From positions 13,290,501 to 13,354,500 of the forward strand of contig NC_086352.1 in the NCBI RefSeq assembly GCF_036324505.1: a stretch of 64,000 nucleotides of DNA. Reading direction: 5' to 3'. The translations under genes and the position numbers were made by a program. Below, piece after piece: positions 21,701 to 35,122 of this stretch; position 1 is the stretch's first letter; each line of letters begins with the position of its first letter. Below the pieces are notes generated by a model. The model worked only from the letters and a program-made list of their open reading frames with translations. It ran no database searches and was not told where the DNA came from. The DNA is from Eleginops maclovinus. Taxonomy: Eukaryota > Chordata > Actinopteri > Perciformes > Eleginopidae.

Positions 21701-24700
21701 TGATCCTTTAATGGGTACAGAGCTACCTCGTTTATTGATTAATCATAAATGTACTCGGGGACTTGATAGTTGTTACTGATATGTCTCTTCTACGTATCGA
21801 CTGTATTGATTATGACATTGTTTGAATTTCTTCTTCTTTCTTGCAGCTTCCTGGTAACAGCAGTAGTCCAAGAGATGTCCCTGAAAGTACACCTGAAATC
21901 TGTGAGGTTTCTCTACCATCATCATCCATTGGTGAGACCAGACAGTCAGAGTCCTTTGGTGAGTAACTGAATGGTGCTTTTGACTGTTTCAATTACAGAT
22001 TTATTTCTTACGATTTACTTAGTGTCACACAAAGGATAGTACTAATCTCAAAGTTTTCTCCAAAATACTTAAATCGTTCAATTCTGCCACTTAAATAAAC
22101 ACGTACACACTTAATTAAAGTGATAATTTAAAAAATGTTGTAGAACTTTAAAATTAAGCTACAGTAAATTCTATTGCTTGGGCAAATATAAGAGGCACAA
22201 CCTTTGTTAAGCTTCCCGTGTCAGACTTAATGCTGATTTAGATACGTTCTGATTCACACTACATAGTACAACTCTAAATCTGTACATTTATGTTTAAATG
22301 TCTTGTATTACATTTTCAGAATCATCCAAGGTCCAAGATGACACAGCTGCGATCACAAAACAAGAACTCCAGACCCTGCGCTCAGAGTTTGACTCACTCA
22401 GTTCAGAACTCACACTGAGAATGGAGTTGACCTCTGAACTTGAAGTCCAAGTTCAAAACTTAGAGAAAAAGCTTCATGCAACAGAGGAGCAGGCACAGGG
22501 CGCAGCGAATAAACTGAGCATCGCTCTGGAGGAAAAGAAAGTCGCTGCTGACCAGGTATGAGCAAAAATCGTAGAAAGAATACCACTTGTATAATAAATG
22601 ACCAGTTTACACTTCAAGGATAACTGATACTAATACTGTGTACTCAATTTCAGTTGTTCCGGGTGTCAGAAGAGAGGGAGACATTAACTCAGCAGCTGCA
22701 AACAGCTAAATTCCAGCTGGCTGATGTTATGGAGATGATGGAAGGACTAGAGATGACCAAAGGTAAATATCTTTCTGCAAGTGAGGGATTAACTCCATCA
22801 TACCAGACTATTTACTGATCTTAAACATCAATCCTAATTAAGGTGCTAAATGTTAAACACATGCAGTTGTGAGAGCCTGCAAATAAAGAGCAACCATAGT
22901 TTGTTTTCATGTGTTTAGTAGCAGCTTACATTTCCCAGCACAGAAATATTCATGTGGGAATGTGCAGGCTTTAATGTCTGTTACTGCGTGTTGGTATTGA
23001 TTACTTTCCTTGGTTCTGCAGGTGGTTGGGACGAGAAATTCCTTCAGCAGGAGAGTGAGCTGAGGAGGGTTCGCTCTGAAAAAGCTAACCTGGAGCAGCA
23101 CATCCTGGGCATGGAGTCTGAGCTTGAGACCTTGCAGGGGGAGAGAAACAAACTGGGGAATGAGATGGAGACGCAGAGGAGGACATGTTCAGGCATGGAG
23201 CAGCAGATGGAAACACTCAGGACAGAGGTGAGCACTTGTCAACAACTAAAACAACATTGTGTTTTTTAAGCTTATTGATCCTTTTAGTGTTGCATAATTG
23301 TTCTCAATCCTTCATTTCCTCCAGACAACCCAGCTGAGGTCTGAACTTGTGTCCTGCGCTGAGGAGAGAGACGACCTATATCAGTCCTTGGGCCAATGGA
23401 GAGAGAAAGTTCACAACCTGGAGAAGACTAATTGTGACACCAGAAACCTAATCTCCATCCTGGAGGATGACATCAAAGCAGGGAGGAAGGAGTATGAAGC
23501 CCTTCAATGCAGCATGGAGAAACTGAAGACTGAGAAGCAGCAGGTATTTACATGTGACATTAAAGAGTCAAGGGCCATATATTGTGTCTTATAATATGTG
23601 GTGCAGGTTATCCATACTCATGTGATCAGACATCTTGACCCTGTGTTTAAAAAGCTGAGACATAATTAGTTTTTCTTCATTTTAAAAGCTGCTGGAGCAG
23701 CTTAAGGCACTAGAGCAGGCAATGTCCAATCAGACCGGAGAAAGAGAGGAGCTGATCGGGCAGCTGGACAAAATCAAAGAAGATCACAACTCGGCCGATA
23801 ACAACACTGAGTCCATGGTGGGCAAGATACAGGTGAGGGGGCTGTCACTTGTTGAGTATAGCTCTTTCTCCTGAGAGAAGCCATTATCAAAAAGCTTGCT
23901 ATTATAAGTGTTATGTTTTAAAAAGCATTATCAATTAGATTTTAACTTTGATTACATGCACCAAAATACCTCTGATTCTTACTCCTCTTTCTCCTAAAGG
24001 CTTTAGAGGGAGAAGTGTGCCGCCTCTCTCAGTCTCTGGAGTCTTCTCTTCTGGAAAAAGGAGAGATTGCCTCTCGCCTGAACTCCACACAAGAGGAGGT
24101 CCAGCAGATGAGAACTGGTATTGAAAAGCTGCAGGTCCGCATCGAGTCAGACGAGAGGAAGAAAAAGAAGATGGGCGAGCTGCTCAAAGGTGACTCTTAA
24201 CATCCTTTTGAAATGAAAAAAACCTCTTGAGTTGTGTGAGATGGTGTCGGTTTAACTGTGTTGATTTACCTTTCTAGCTGCCCAGAGGAAATCTGACTCA
24301 CTGCAAGATCGCATTGCTGTCCTGGAGCGAGAGAAGGAAGACCAAGATGAGAGTCTAGAGGAGGCTGTGCTTCAGGTAGTCCTTTCAAACATGCATATAT
24401 GTTTAAGAGTAAGCACCACATCCTTCTTGCACTCTAATGGCTCATTGTAACGTTGTATGGATAAAACTTGCATGTGAGGATGTTTGGTAAAATGGCAACA
24501 TTCAGTTTGTGTTAAACTGCTGTTTTATGTTCCTACACAGGCGGAAACAGCCAAAGCTGAGCTGGAGGAAGAAATGATAAAGGTATATTAACTTCCATTA
24601 GTGTTTAACTATATGTGGCCCTTTCTTATGTATCTATATGTTCTAAATACAAAACAATATATTAATCAGATTTCTCTTTTCTTTTCTCTTATGCTGCTTT

Positions 24701-27700
24701 TTTCCTTTCCATCCGGATTTTCCTCTCCTCCCTTCTTAACTCTGCTGTTCTCTGTCGGTGACTTTCACCTCCTCCTGATCCCCAGGTAGAGGAGGAGAAG
24801 AGGGAACTCATTGAGAAACTCACAGAGCTGTCTGCCACACTGGACAGCCTGAGATCTGAGAAAGAACACATGGAGAAAGAGCTGGAGACCAAAAACAGAG
24901 AGATAAAAGAACTGAAGTCTGCTAAGGAGCAGCTGGAGAGAGGGTTGGAGAAGGCAGAGGTGGATAGAAGAGAGGAAGAGGAAAGACAGAAATGCAGGGT
25001 AGAAGAGCTGGAGAAAGGAATGAGAGAGGAAGCTGAGCTGCAAACAAGGAAAATGGATGACCTCCAGGAACAGCTGGAAGCCTCCCTGCAGAGAGAAACC
25101 TCCTTTGAGCATAAGAATGCCGAAACAGAAGGGGAGAAAGAGAGGCTGCAGTCTCTGCTGGTGGAGATGGAGGAAGAGAAATCCTGTCTGCAGGCTTCTC
25201 TGGAGGAGTGGCAGACAGAAGGAGAGAAGCTCCGCTCTAAGGGAGAGGAGTGGGAGAAGGACAGTAACAACCTGAGGAACAGTATTAAGGCTCTAGAGGA
25301 GGAAATAAAAGAGCTCCAAACACAGATTAAAGCTAAAGGAGAAGAGAGGGAAATGCTGGAGAAGGAAGCAGAGCAGAGGAACGCTTCAGTACAATCAATC
25401 TCGTCTCTAATGATGGAAAAAGAACAGACCGACGAAGAGAACAGACGTCTGGCAGAAGAAAAGGAGAAAGTGCTCTCGACTCTGTCTGCAGTGGAACAGG
25501 AGAAAGATCATCTGCAGTGCACTCTTGCATCTGTAGAAGAAGAGAAAGAAAGGCTGGAGCAAGAGAGGGGGCTGTTAGCTGACGAGAAGGAAAAGCTACA
25601 GGCTAACCTCTCCTTGATGGAACAGAAGATGCAACAGACTCTTTCTTCATTGAAGGAAGAGAAGGAAAGAATAGAGGAGCAGAAACTAAAGATCGACGGA
25701 GAAAAACAAAAACTGCAGTCTTCCCTCTCTTTGATTGAAGTCGAGAAAAACAACCTGTCTTCAGCCCTTTCCTCCCTGGAACAAGAGAAGCAAAGAGCAG
25801 AAGAAGAGAAGGAGAAACTCGTAGGAGAACAACAGACTCTTCGGTCTACAGTTGCTTCTATGGAGAAGGACCTGGAGGAGTCCCAAGTGTCTGCAGCAAA
25901 GCTCAATGAGCAGGTACAAACGCATAGATCTATACAGGTTCAAATGTCCTCACAAGCACTCTGAAATAATCCATTTTACAGTTTACTCTAACTTGTATGT
26001 GATTAAACTCTAATCTTAGTATTTGTTTGACATCATCATTCACTTGGGTACTTGCACTGTTCAACAAAATAGGATAAAGGAAAACAACAGCATGCTTTCA
26101 GCAGAAGAGAGGCCTGTTCAAATTGCCAACCACTCAGCATGTATCCTAGTAAATAAGTGAATTTAAAATAGACATAATGGTATGAATTATATGAACATGA
26201 CTAAATCTTAGCTCTGTCTGTCCTCCTGGTTCAGGTGTCAGAGCTAACTTCTGAGGCCGCTCGTCTGTCCAAAGAGAGAGACTCTGCCCGGAGCAAGATG
26301 AGTCTCTGGATGAATACCTGCAAACAGCTAGAGCAGGAGAAGCAAGAACTGCTGAACGGCTCAGGTGGGGAAACGCATTTCAAATGCTTTTATGTTATTT
26401 TAAAAAACATCGTGTAGGAAATCAGGATTAAACCGAATCCTCTATCTGTACACAGACTTTAGTTTGTGTTTTCATATCAATCCAACACCCGAATAATTCC
26501 AAACAATGTCAGATGGCCTGAAGCATCCAGAGGCAATTTAAACAATCAGTTTGTATCGTTATGCTTCTTTTGATTAAAAACAAAAGGGCTATGGTAGCAT
26601 TATAACATGCAAGAGTCAATTTAACGATTTCAAACAAAACACGACATATCATTGGATTGGAGAGAGTGAAATTGACCATAATAAATTTAGAAACAGAGTC
26701 TTACTCCCTAGACAGTGCAAACTAATCATTTTGTTAACATGGGGCTCATTTTTGTCACAGGAGACGTAAAGAGCAGCGAGGAGGTGCAGATTGAGGTGAA
26801 GCAGCTAAAGAAAGAAGCAGAGAAGGAAGTGAAAGACCTGAAGACTGCTCTGCTGCAGAAGAAGGTGGAGGCAGAAGAAAAAATGGTAGAGTCACAACAA
26901 AAAAGCAAGGAGGTGGAAGAACTTAAGGCTGCCCTTGATGGAAAGAACAAAGAGCTAGAAGAGAGGAACGGAGAGCTGCAGGAGATGAAGAGCGAGTTGG
27001 ACGAGGTTAACCAAATCCTGGAGGAGAAAAGCAAGGAGGCAGACGAGAGCATCGAGAAATACTGCAGCATTATGGTTAAAGTCCACAAACTGGAAGAGAC
27101 CAATGAGGCACTGACAACCCGGCTGGAGCAGCTCACTGCTAGCAAACCAGCTAACGAATCCAACGTCCCCTCTAGCAGCGCTGACGCTACTCGCCGCCGC
27201 CGCTCAGGGAGGAAGTCTTACTCCAAACATCCCGAGGAAAAACTGGATGAAAACATGGAGAACATGGCTCCTTCAATGCTGCAGAGGTCTCCTCAGGGGA
27301 AACGAGGTCACGGTGACATCAGTAATAAAGACAGCGCCCAGGAAGCCCTGCACAACCTGACAAAGAAGATCAAAGCCAGCGCAGTGACTACACCCAAACC
27401 AAAAACTGAACAGGAGGACGATGAGTTCAAACCAGAGGGGCTACCTGAGCTGGTGCAGAGAGGTAATGTAACTGCAACTCAGGTTCACTAAAATTGATGT
27501 AAAGTGCATTAAAAAAAAAACAACCTCTTATGGATTTAGATGTATACAAACTTGTAGTAAGTGTAACCATATAAATGATTTAATAAAAACATTTAATGAC
27601 GGGAAAAGTAATCATTTGGACTGTTGCAGGGTTTGCTGATATTCCTCTGGGGGAGGCCAGTCCGTTCATCATGAGGAGAACCACAGTGAAGCGCTGCAGT

Positions 27701-28134
27701 CCTCGACTCGCTGCCAAACAGACTGTTCCCACATCTGACGGCATGGTGAGCAGAAACACACACACACATTTTGTCTGTGCCAGTTATACCGACAGCAAGC
27801 TACACAAAATACTTATACATTTGCATGTCAACACAAATGGCATGTTTTTCAAAACAGCTGATTGTGTTGTTGCTTTATAACCAATAAATGGTATAAAGCA
27901 GAGTGATCAATGGAGTCCAGTTCCAGGCACAGTCCTTTGTTGTGTATAGTTCACAAACTCACGTCCACTTCTCTTCCACTCTTCTTATCTTCTCGTGTTC
28001 TTCCTCCACAGGTGTTGGGGTCCATGCCCTGTCTCTCCCCGAACGGTGAAGAGAAATCTGCACACCGCTCACTGAGTGTGCATCAGTCACCAGAGCCCAA
28101 ACAGAAACAAGAAGACAACTGCCAAGTCCAGTAG
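12718..28134 (+). CDS. cenpf: CENPF (mitosin), large coiled-coil kinetochore protein
   Basis: A cell-cycle-regulated nuclear-matrix and kinetochore/microtubule-associated protein. The N terminus MSWVVEEWKDGLPGKALQKI and the C-terminal segment GFADIPLGEASPFIMRRTT match human CENPF closely. I placed 37 coding exons, all with GT-AG boundaries; summed lengths give 8,424 nt, or about 2,807 residues plus stop, against roughly 3,100-3,200 in human. The first exon ends at 12879; large exons are 18832-19419, 19940-20769, 24786-25913 and 26761-27462, and the smallest is 24541-24582 (42 bp). Nearly the whole protein is predicted heptad coiled coil. A basic cluster (RRRRSGRK, about residue 2,640) is a likely nuclear signal. 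The protein ends in NCQVQ, a CAAX farnesylation box like human NCKVQ. The ATG at 12718 lies ten bases after an acceptor and matches the human start. Expression is likely G2/M, judged from the promoter. Confidence 0.96.
25476..25865 (+). repeat. cenpf: Degenerate tandem coiled-coil repeat inside cenpf
   Basis: Within the 1,128-bp exon, segments beginning STLSAVEQEK (25476), NLSLMEQKMQ (25605) and SLSLIEVEKN (25722), then a partial TVASMEKD (25848), repeat one pattern: S-L-S-x-x-E-x, a charged EEKER-like stretch, then EKEKL or EKQKL. Spacings are 43, 39 and 42 residues, about six heptads. It occupies about residues 2,306-2,435 of the model. Confidence 0.7.
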
Positions 28135-29880
28135 ATTATGTACACACACACACACTGTTTTGCACTTGTGATTTATTTGTAGAAATATACACATGCACAT
28201 TCACAATTATTATAAACAATCCACCTTTTTAAAATCCCTCATCACACATGAACAGAAAGACTCATTTTTAAAATGAAACGCTGTTCTTCTTATTTGGGGG
28301 TTGGTAGGCTGTGTGTCACTTTCTTCTGGGCCTTTAACGTTACAACTACGGTTTTACCTGTCAATGTCTTCTTTCTCTGTTGGATGGTTTGCACACATTA
28401 CAAAGAAATCATTAACCAATACAAGATGGTGAGGTTAAACGAGTGTTGAGTGTCTTCATAGCACTATTTTTCATTATGCTCTGTTTTAAAGATTTTTTAA
28501 GAAATTGTCCTAGAAATGTCGAACGTGTATTTTTACTCAATGTACTACTCCTCTTTCTTCGTGGCTTCAGCTTGCAACCGTTTCATTGTCTTTACCACTC
28601 ACTACTGGTTGTACTTTATTTCCTTCTGTACTGTTATTCTGTCCTTTGTTTTCATGAGTCTTGAACCTTGTACATAGTCGATAAAATACAGTAAACCAGC
28701 TATTCTTCATCTCTGTTAGTCCTGTAACATATCAGATATTTGCTAATGGCAGCTAAGACTTTGTAGATTTTATGCAGAACACATGTTTTTTTTTTACTAC
28801 TTACTAATCTTTGCAGCAAATATTAAAGCAGAGGTGATTTTTATAACTGTTTGTTTACAGTTAATTTACTGATCAATGCCAATAGCTCATTGCCCTTTTT
28901 TATACTAAACTTTTACTACTTCATAATGCGCCTGGTATTTTTGTTGCATACACATGGGTGGGTGTTGTTTGCTGCTATTATTTGATAACTTCAAAAAATA
29001 TAAGAAATGGCAGGAAGCAATTTAGAGTACAGTATGTAGCCGGTATACACAGTTCCCTCTGCCACCACAGGGTGGGGGGCCGGAGCCATGTGCAGACAGG
29101 ATGTTGATCAGAGTTCAGCAAAGTCAGTGCAGGGGACACATCACCTAAAGCATTCAGTGGAGGACTAAAAGACTAAATAGACAATCTGATACAGTCGGAC
29201 CAGAAACTAAATGGTGGTAAACCTAATTAAAAAAAGCATAAATTCAGCTCAAGCGACTGTATACGAAATGCATTCTTTCCTTTTTCTTGCCAAATTTACG
29301 ATAAGTTTGACCTTACATAGAAGCCTATTTGCTCATAGATGGTAACACTCATACAGGGAGATCCCCTTTTGTCTTTTATTGAAATAAGTGTGATATTTTA
29401 ATAAGGCAGTCTGACTTTTAGTGGCTCTACATTGATATTAGTTACGGATGAGGTGGAAAAAATAATGTATTTTTGAAAGGATTCACTTGAAATAAAACAT
29501 ATCTTAGTTTAATGTCCAAACTGAATGTTGCTCAGCCCCCTTACACTATGCTGTACTCTGACAATATTTTTATTTGATGAACTACTGCCCATATGTACTT
29601 AGCTCAGCCTAGCAGGCCACCATGAGTTGTTCCGATCATCTTGCATCTGGTTAAAGTTTACTAAATCACAAAAAGGTGGTGTCAATGATGCAGCAATTCA
29701 TTCAGACAAATTGGACTCTTCATTCTCCATAGAGGAATCTTTTCCCCTCAAATTCAAGGAAACATCAGGTGAGTAATCTATATACAAATGATCATTTGGT
29801 GTTGAAGTGTTTCTTTAAGTTGACAAACCCTCTGTGCTTTCAGATATTCAACTTTAATTTGAAAGCAGCTTTTTGCACAT
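28135..29880 (+). other. cenpf 3' UTR and intergenic sequence
   Basis: Follows the cenpf stop (TAG at 28132-28134). A short CA run begins at 28142. Possible polyadenylation signals are ATAAAA at 28681 and ATTAAA at 28822-28827; neither is decisive. A CG-rich patch at 29055-29085 (ctgccaccacagggtggggg) stands out from AT-rich surroundings. No gene is seen. Confidence 0.5.
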
Positions 29881-30264
29881 CAGTGTCCTACAACCTCTAG
29901 CATAAAGCATCCTTCATACCGTCCCACTGTGACAATACAAACACATTGGATCTGTGGCTGATGGGAAATGTCAGAGATTATTAGTGTGATTTTTCTGGGT
30001 GAACCTTTACGATGCGTCTGAGGAACACTGCTCTGATCAATAACATTGATCCTCTGCTGCACGGATGTCGGATAAGAGTTATTGATTTGAGCCAACCTTT
30101 TGGCCTCTTCTTCTTCGGAGGCCGTGTAAGGACACATTGAGACGAGACAATAGGTTGATCAGCATCTTGTTTGAGCATCAATGAGATTTTTGACATCCTC
30201 TGTTTTTTTTCACTCATGTAGACTTTATTTCTCTCTACTGCCTGGACGCAGGGCATGCTGGGTT
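29880..30264 (-). pseudogene. Possible small gene or frame-broken coding remnant
   Basis: I do not recognise this. Read on the minus strand, one frame begins MSEKKQRMSKISLMLKQDAD near 30216. About 27 codons in, the protein-like composition continues in a different frame (ASEEEEAKRLAQINNSY, then QQRINVIDQSS), as if one frameshift had occurred near 30135. A ZNF143-like promoter motif (30247-30264) lies just upstream in the right orientation. Alternatives are a genuine short ORF starting at the ATG near 30137 (85 codons to 29880), or chance. No splice sites or database match support it. Confidence 0.22.
30247..30264 (-). promoter_or_regulatory. ZNF143/SBS-like motif
   Basis: The minus strand reads AACCCAGCATGCCCTGCG, close to the known ZNF143 (Staf) site core CCCANNATGC followed by YGCG. 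This motif usually lies within about 100 bp of a transcription start. It is about 30 bp upstream of the minus-strand candidate coding segment. Confidence 0.45.
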
Positions 30265-30294
30265 ATTTGCGGTGTTCGGAAGGTTACTTTTGAC

Positions 30295-30715
30295 CTACTA
30301 TTTACTTTTAGTACTTCTACAATATACTTGAGCAATTTTTCTTTCTAGCTACAATACACTTATAACACATTTTGGTTTTTGGCTACAAATATTCTACCGT
30401 TTTACTCAACTTTATTTAAAGAATCAGATTAATAATGCAAAATGTAATAAAAAAAATTATTACAATCATTTGAGGTTAATATAAGACTTAGTTGATCCCT
30501 TGGTGAAATTCACAACCTAATATAGATATGGGAAAAAAAGTGCTCCTCCTTTACCAACTGCAGTAACAAGTGATGAACACATTAATGCAATAGTATTTAA
30601 ATTCAACAGAATACAGAATGAGTAGGCCCACATTTTGATGCTTTTATACTTTCATTTAATTAATATTGTGAAGACTTCTACTTGGTATTATACTACTGAG
30701 TACTTGTGCCTAGTC
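30295..30715. repeat. Second AT-rich repeat resembling the 12.0-12.5 kb element
   Basis: Segments such as 'tttacttttagtacttctac' (about 30301) and 'ctactgagtacttgtgcc' (about 30692) bound a 420-bp AT-rich block similar in style to the element in cenpf intron 1. The resemblance is to short motifs only and would need an alignment. Confidence 0.35.
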
Positions 30716-30798
30716 CCTCCTCTGGTGATGGGAACAGAGTTTGCCGCGGTTTCGGTGCTCTGATGTCCGCCTGCTGGAGCTTTTTAGCGGAAGCTGCA

Positions 30799-31094
30799 AT
30801 GCCAGAACCAACTCTGGACGAGGACACGGGAAATGAGGAGATGTGTCCGCTGAGCTGTGTTATCACTGGCACTCAGACTGGTGAGTGTGTGTTTGTGTAT
30901 GCATGTGTGTGTGTGTCTGTCTTTGAAACGGACAGACTGACTGACCGTCGATCCCTCTGCTGTATGCATGATTTCTCCCATTCTTCCCGACAGCACTGTG
31001 TAAGCAGCCGCTCTCAGGCCCAGGGAGTCACCCACAGGAAGTTTGTATGAACAGGACAGAGGGGAAGAGGCAAAAAAAAAAGAGTCCAAAGTAA
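30799..31094 (+). CDS. Hypothetical small two-exon protein, about 60 aa
   Basis: I do not recognise this protein. The ATG at 30799 opens a reading frame (MPEPTLDEDTGNEEMCPLSC...) that ends at 30880 with a consensus donor (ACTG|GTGAGT). A pyrimidine-rich acceptor (ttctcccattcttcccgacag) ends at 30993. Joining 30799-30880 to 30994-31094 keeps the frame and gives 60 residues ending in a lysine-rich tail (RQKKKSPK), stop at 31092-31094. An in-frame ATG further upstream (about 30761) could lengthen it. Composition is more CG-rich than the flanks. It could also be an untranslated or alternative exon of a non-coding transcript, or chance. Confidence 0.28.
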
Positions 31095-33034
31095 TGCACT
31101 TGAGTTACTTTAAAAACTAAGTTATGTAATCTGCAATGTGAAACCCACTAGTAGCTTCCTGTAGTGGATGAGAGGCTAACTGGACCTGTCAATGGACACC
31201 ATTTTTAGTCACCATTTATAAACTACTTGGAAGTTTATACCATGGCTTTACAACGGTGAATACTCATTTATTTTAAAAAGGGCTTTTCACTCAACTCATT
31301 TCCATTTATGAGAAGGAAAGGCATTATTTAAATAAATACTTAAACACTGAAATGAACAGTTGCATCTCAAAAGCCCTTTTACATTACATTTGTGGAGAAA
31401 CTTTTGTTCTCAAACACTGAACAAAGAAGCCAGAAACGGAGAGTAGAAGTCTCATAAAATTTAAGTTACGGCAGATTGCATTTTACAAATGAAAAAATAG
31501 ATAAAAAATATCTACTTAAAACAACTCCACAAGCAGTATAGATTACTCCTTGTGACTAGTAGATTGAAATGTGTGTTGCGACTCTTTAAATAATACCAAT
31601 TCATCCCATGCAAACAACAACGAACCCCAAAATCAAACATGGGTATCCACCACTATAGTCTTTAAAGTTTTTGAATTATTGTTTTATGTCTTTTTGGATT
31701 TTATATCTTGTGGGTCTGTGGACCAATTTTGTCAGTGTATAGCGTGAAAACCCTGCCTCATACAGTCTCCGAGCTTTGCACATGTGTAGATAATTTACAT
31801 AACTTTTCAGGTGTATAGTTCAAATCAAAATAAAAACAAAATTCAAAGATTGGTTTGTCCAATCAAGGGCTTGGAGGTGCCTCTGGCCAGATTTGGCGTA
31901 GCCGCTGGTGTCATCACTTCCAAAGATTGTCTGTAGTTTGAGGTGTGCATGTGACGGGTCTGCATGCTAACGGCTAGCTGTTTAAAAGGTTCTGCAGCAG
32001 GTGAAATAGGGAGATGTTCTGTGGCGATCAGTTTGGTTCATCTGTCTACATGTCTGAGTCCTTAGTGAGGAGAGACTGAAAGCCAACAGAGAGAGGAAGA
32101 GAAGATGAGGATGGATCCCACATTAAGAACCAATTGATAAATTATTGGATTAAAGATAATCCTTGCAAATGCATATTTTAAAGGGACGTAATGCAGGAAC
32201 CTGCCTGACCATGCTGGCTGACGTCACATCAGATCAGCTTCCTCCTGCATGGTGATATAGTGTTCATTACACACAGACAAGAAGCATTGTATTTTATCAA
32301 TGTTTTTATGTGTTTTTGCAGATCATTTCTGGAAAGAATTAGGCTACCTTTAAGTGTGCATTACTATATGATAATATGACAACTTAAAAGCCTCTGGACG
32401 CTTCAGGCCATCTGACTTCTGTTGTTGTAATGTGACCAAACATTAAGCTCCTTCAGGGAAATTATAAGGAGAAACGATTGGTACAATTTTATGGCTTTGG
32501 CAAAAAGCCAAGAGGAGATAACGTTCTCATTGCTCCATGAGGCTGCATCTGAGCTTTCAGCGAATGGGAAGTTATGGAGATACTGTATGTACTTGTCAAA
32601 ACTAAGGACTTACAAACACTAGCAGAAAACCTTGAGTAGAGCTGGGTAAATACCTAGTAATACCTGTGTAATGGAGATTTTGTACTGACAAAATACTTTA
32701 AAAAACTGGGAAGGACATTTTTTCAAGTATCCCTGATATTTTGTAGACCAAACAGTCCAGACAATATAAACAGATGAGTCTACAATGACAAAAAATGTTA
32801 GTTAATAAAATATACATCAATAATAAATCAGCGCTATAGTTAAGCACTGTAAATGCCCCCTCTGTGGGACAAATAATGTATACTGAGTGTGATTCCTTAA
32901 AAGCCTCTAGTTTAATTGTCTTCATATGCACTAAATACATTTAACGTATATTATACTGTTTATGCCATCACAAATTATCAATAAAAACAAGGAAAGATAA
33001 CACAAAACAAACGTACGTGAAGAATATGACAATG
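31095..33034. other. Intergenic, no gene seen
   Basis: AT-rich sequence between the small hypothetical ORF and the next repeat. I found no ORF with plausible splice sites, no RNA gene and no long tandem repeat. Confidence 0.5.
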
Positions 33035-33260
33035 CAAAGTCAATTAGCAGGTTAGCAGGTTAGCGGTTAGCGTTAGCTTAGCATAAAGACAAACGGGTAA
33101 ACGCTTGGCTGTGTTACAAGTAAAAGAAAAATAAACTTCCCCGTACCTTTTAAAGCTCATTCCATTGGTTCATTTACACTTGTTTGTGCAAAAAACACAT
33201 TTAATGTAGGATTTACAGTTTTGTGAGTCAACCTTGGCTCGCAGGATGTGCTCTTAACAA
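33035..33260. repeat. Dispersed percomorph repeat, 'gttagcttagcataaagac' family
   Basis: The sequence at about 33057-33095 (ggttagcggttagcgttagc, then ttagcataaagac) and 'taaagctcattcc' near 33151 match a high-copy repeat I recognise from perciform fish genomes. Family name and full boundaries are not certain. Confidence 0.55.
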
Positions 33261-33646
33261 TAGATAGAATATCCTGGTGAAATGAGCCGGTGTACTGTAT
33301 CCATCTCACTGTGTGCTGTTGATTCTGTTCTGTACTTCCTGCTTTGATAACTTTCCCTCATGCATCATAAGATCTGCAGCCACATGCCAGTCACTCATAC
33401 GGGTAGTTTAAACACTGACAATGACTCACTGGCTGTGAACTGTGTGAAAGAAGAGATAAATGTGTTTCAAATAGCTAAGCAGAGTTATGTCTGACAGTGA
33501 CATGGATTTGGTCATTGCATGTCTGAGTGTTACTGGATTAACATTCAAGGTTATTTATGTGTTTAAAACTTTACATGGTTATAAACATGCAAAGTTAAAG
33601 TTAGAAAAAAACATGTTAGTATTCGTAAAAAACATCCATGACCGTC

Positions 33647-33669
33647 GGGGGGGGGGGGCGGTTGGGGGG
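33647..33669 (+). repeat. G-rich tract, G-quadruplex potential
   Basis: A run of about 12 G, then CGGTT and six more G, in otherwise AT-rich sequence. The runs can supply four or more GGG blocks. Confidence 0.8.

Positions 33670-35122
<1,453 letters not shown>

Noticed and set aside
24689..25270. Minus-strand serine-rich open frame of about 190 codons
   Set aside because: It is the antisense of the cenpf Glu/Lys-rich exon at 24786-25913. Antisense of GAG/AAG/GAA codons yields long Ser/Leu/Phe-rich frames without stops.
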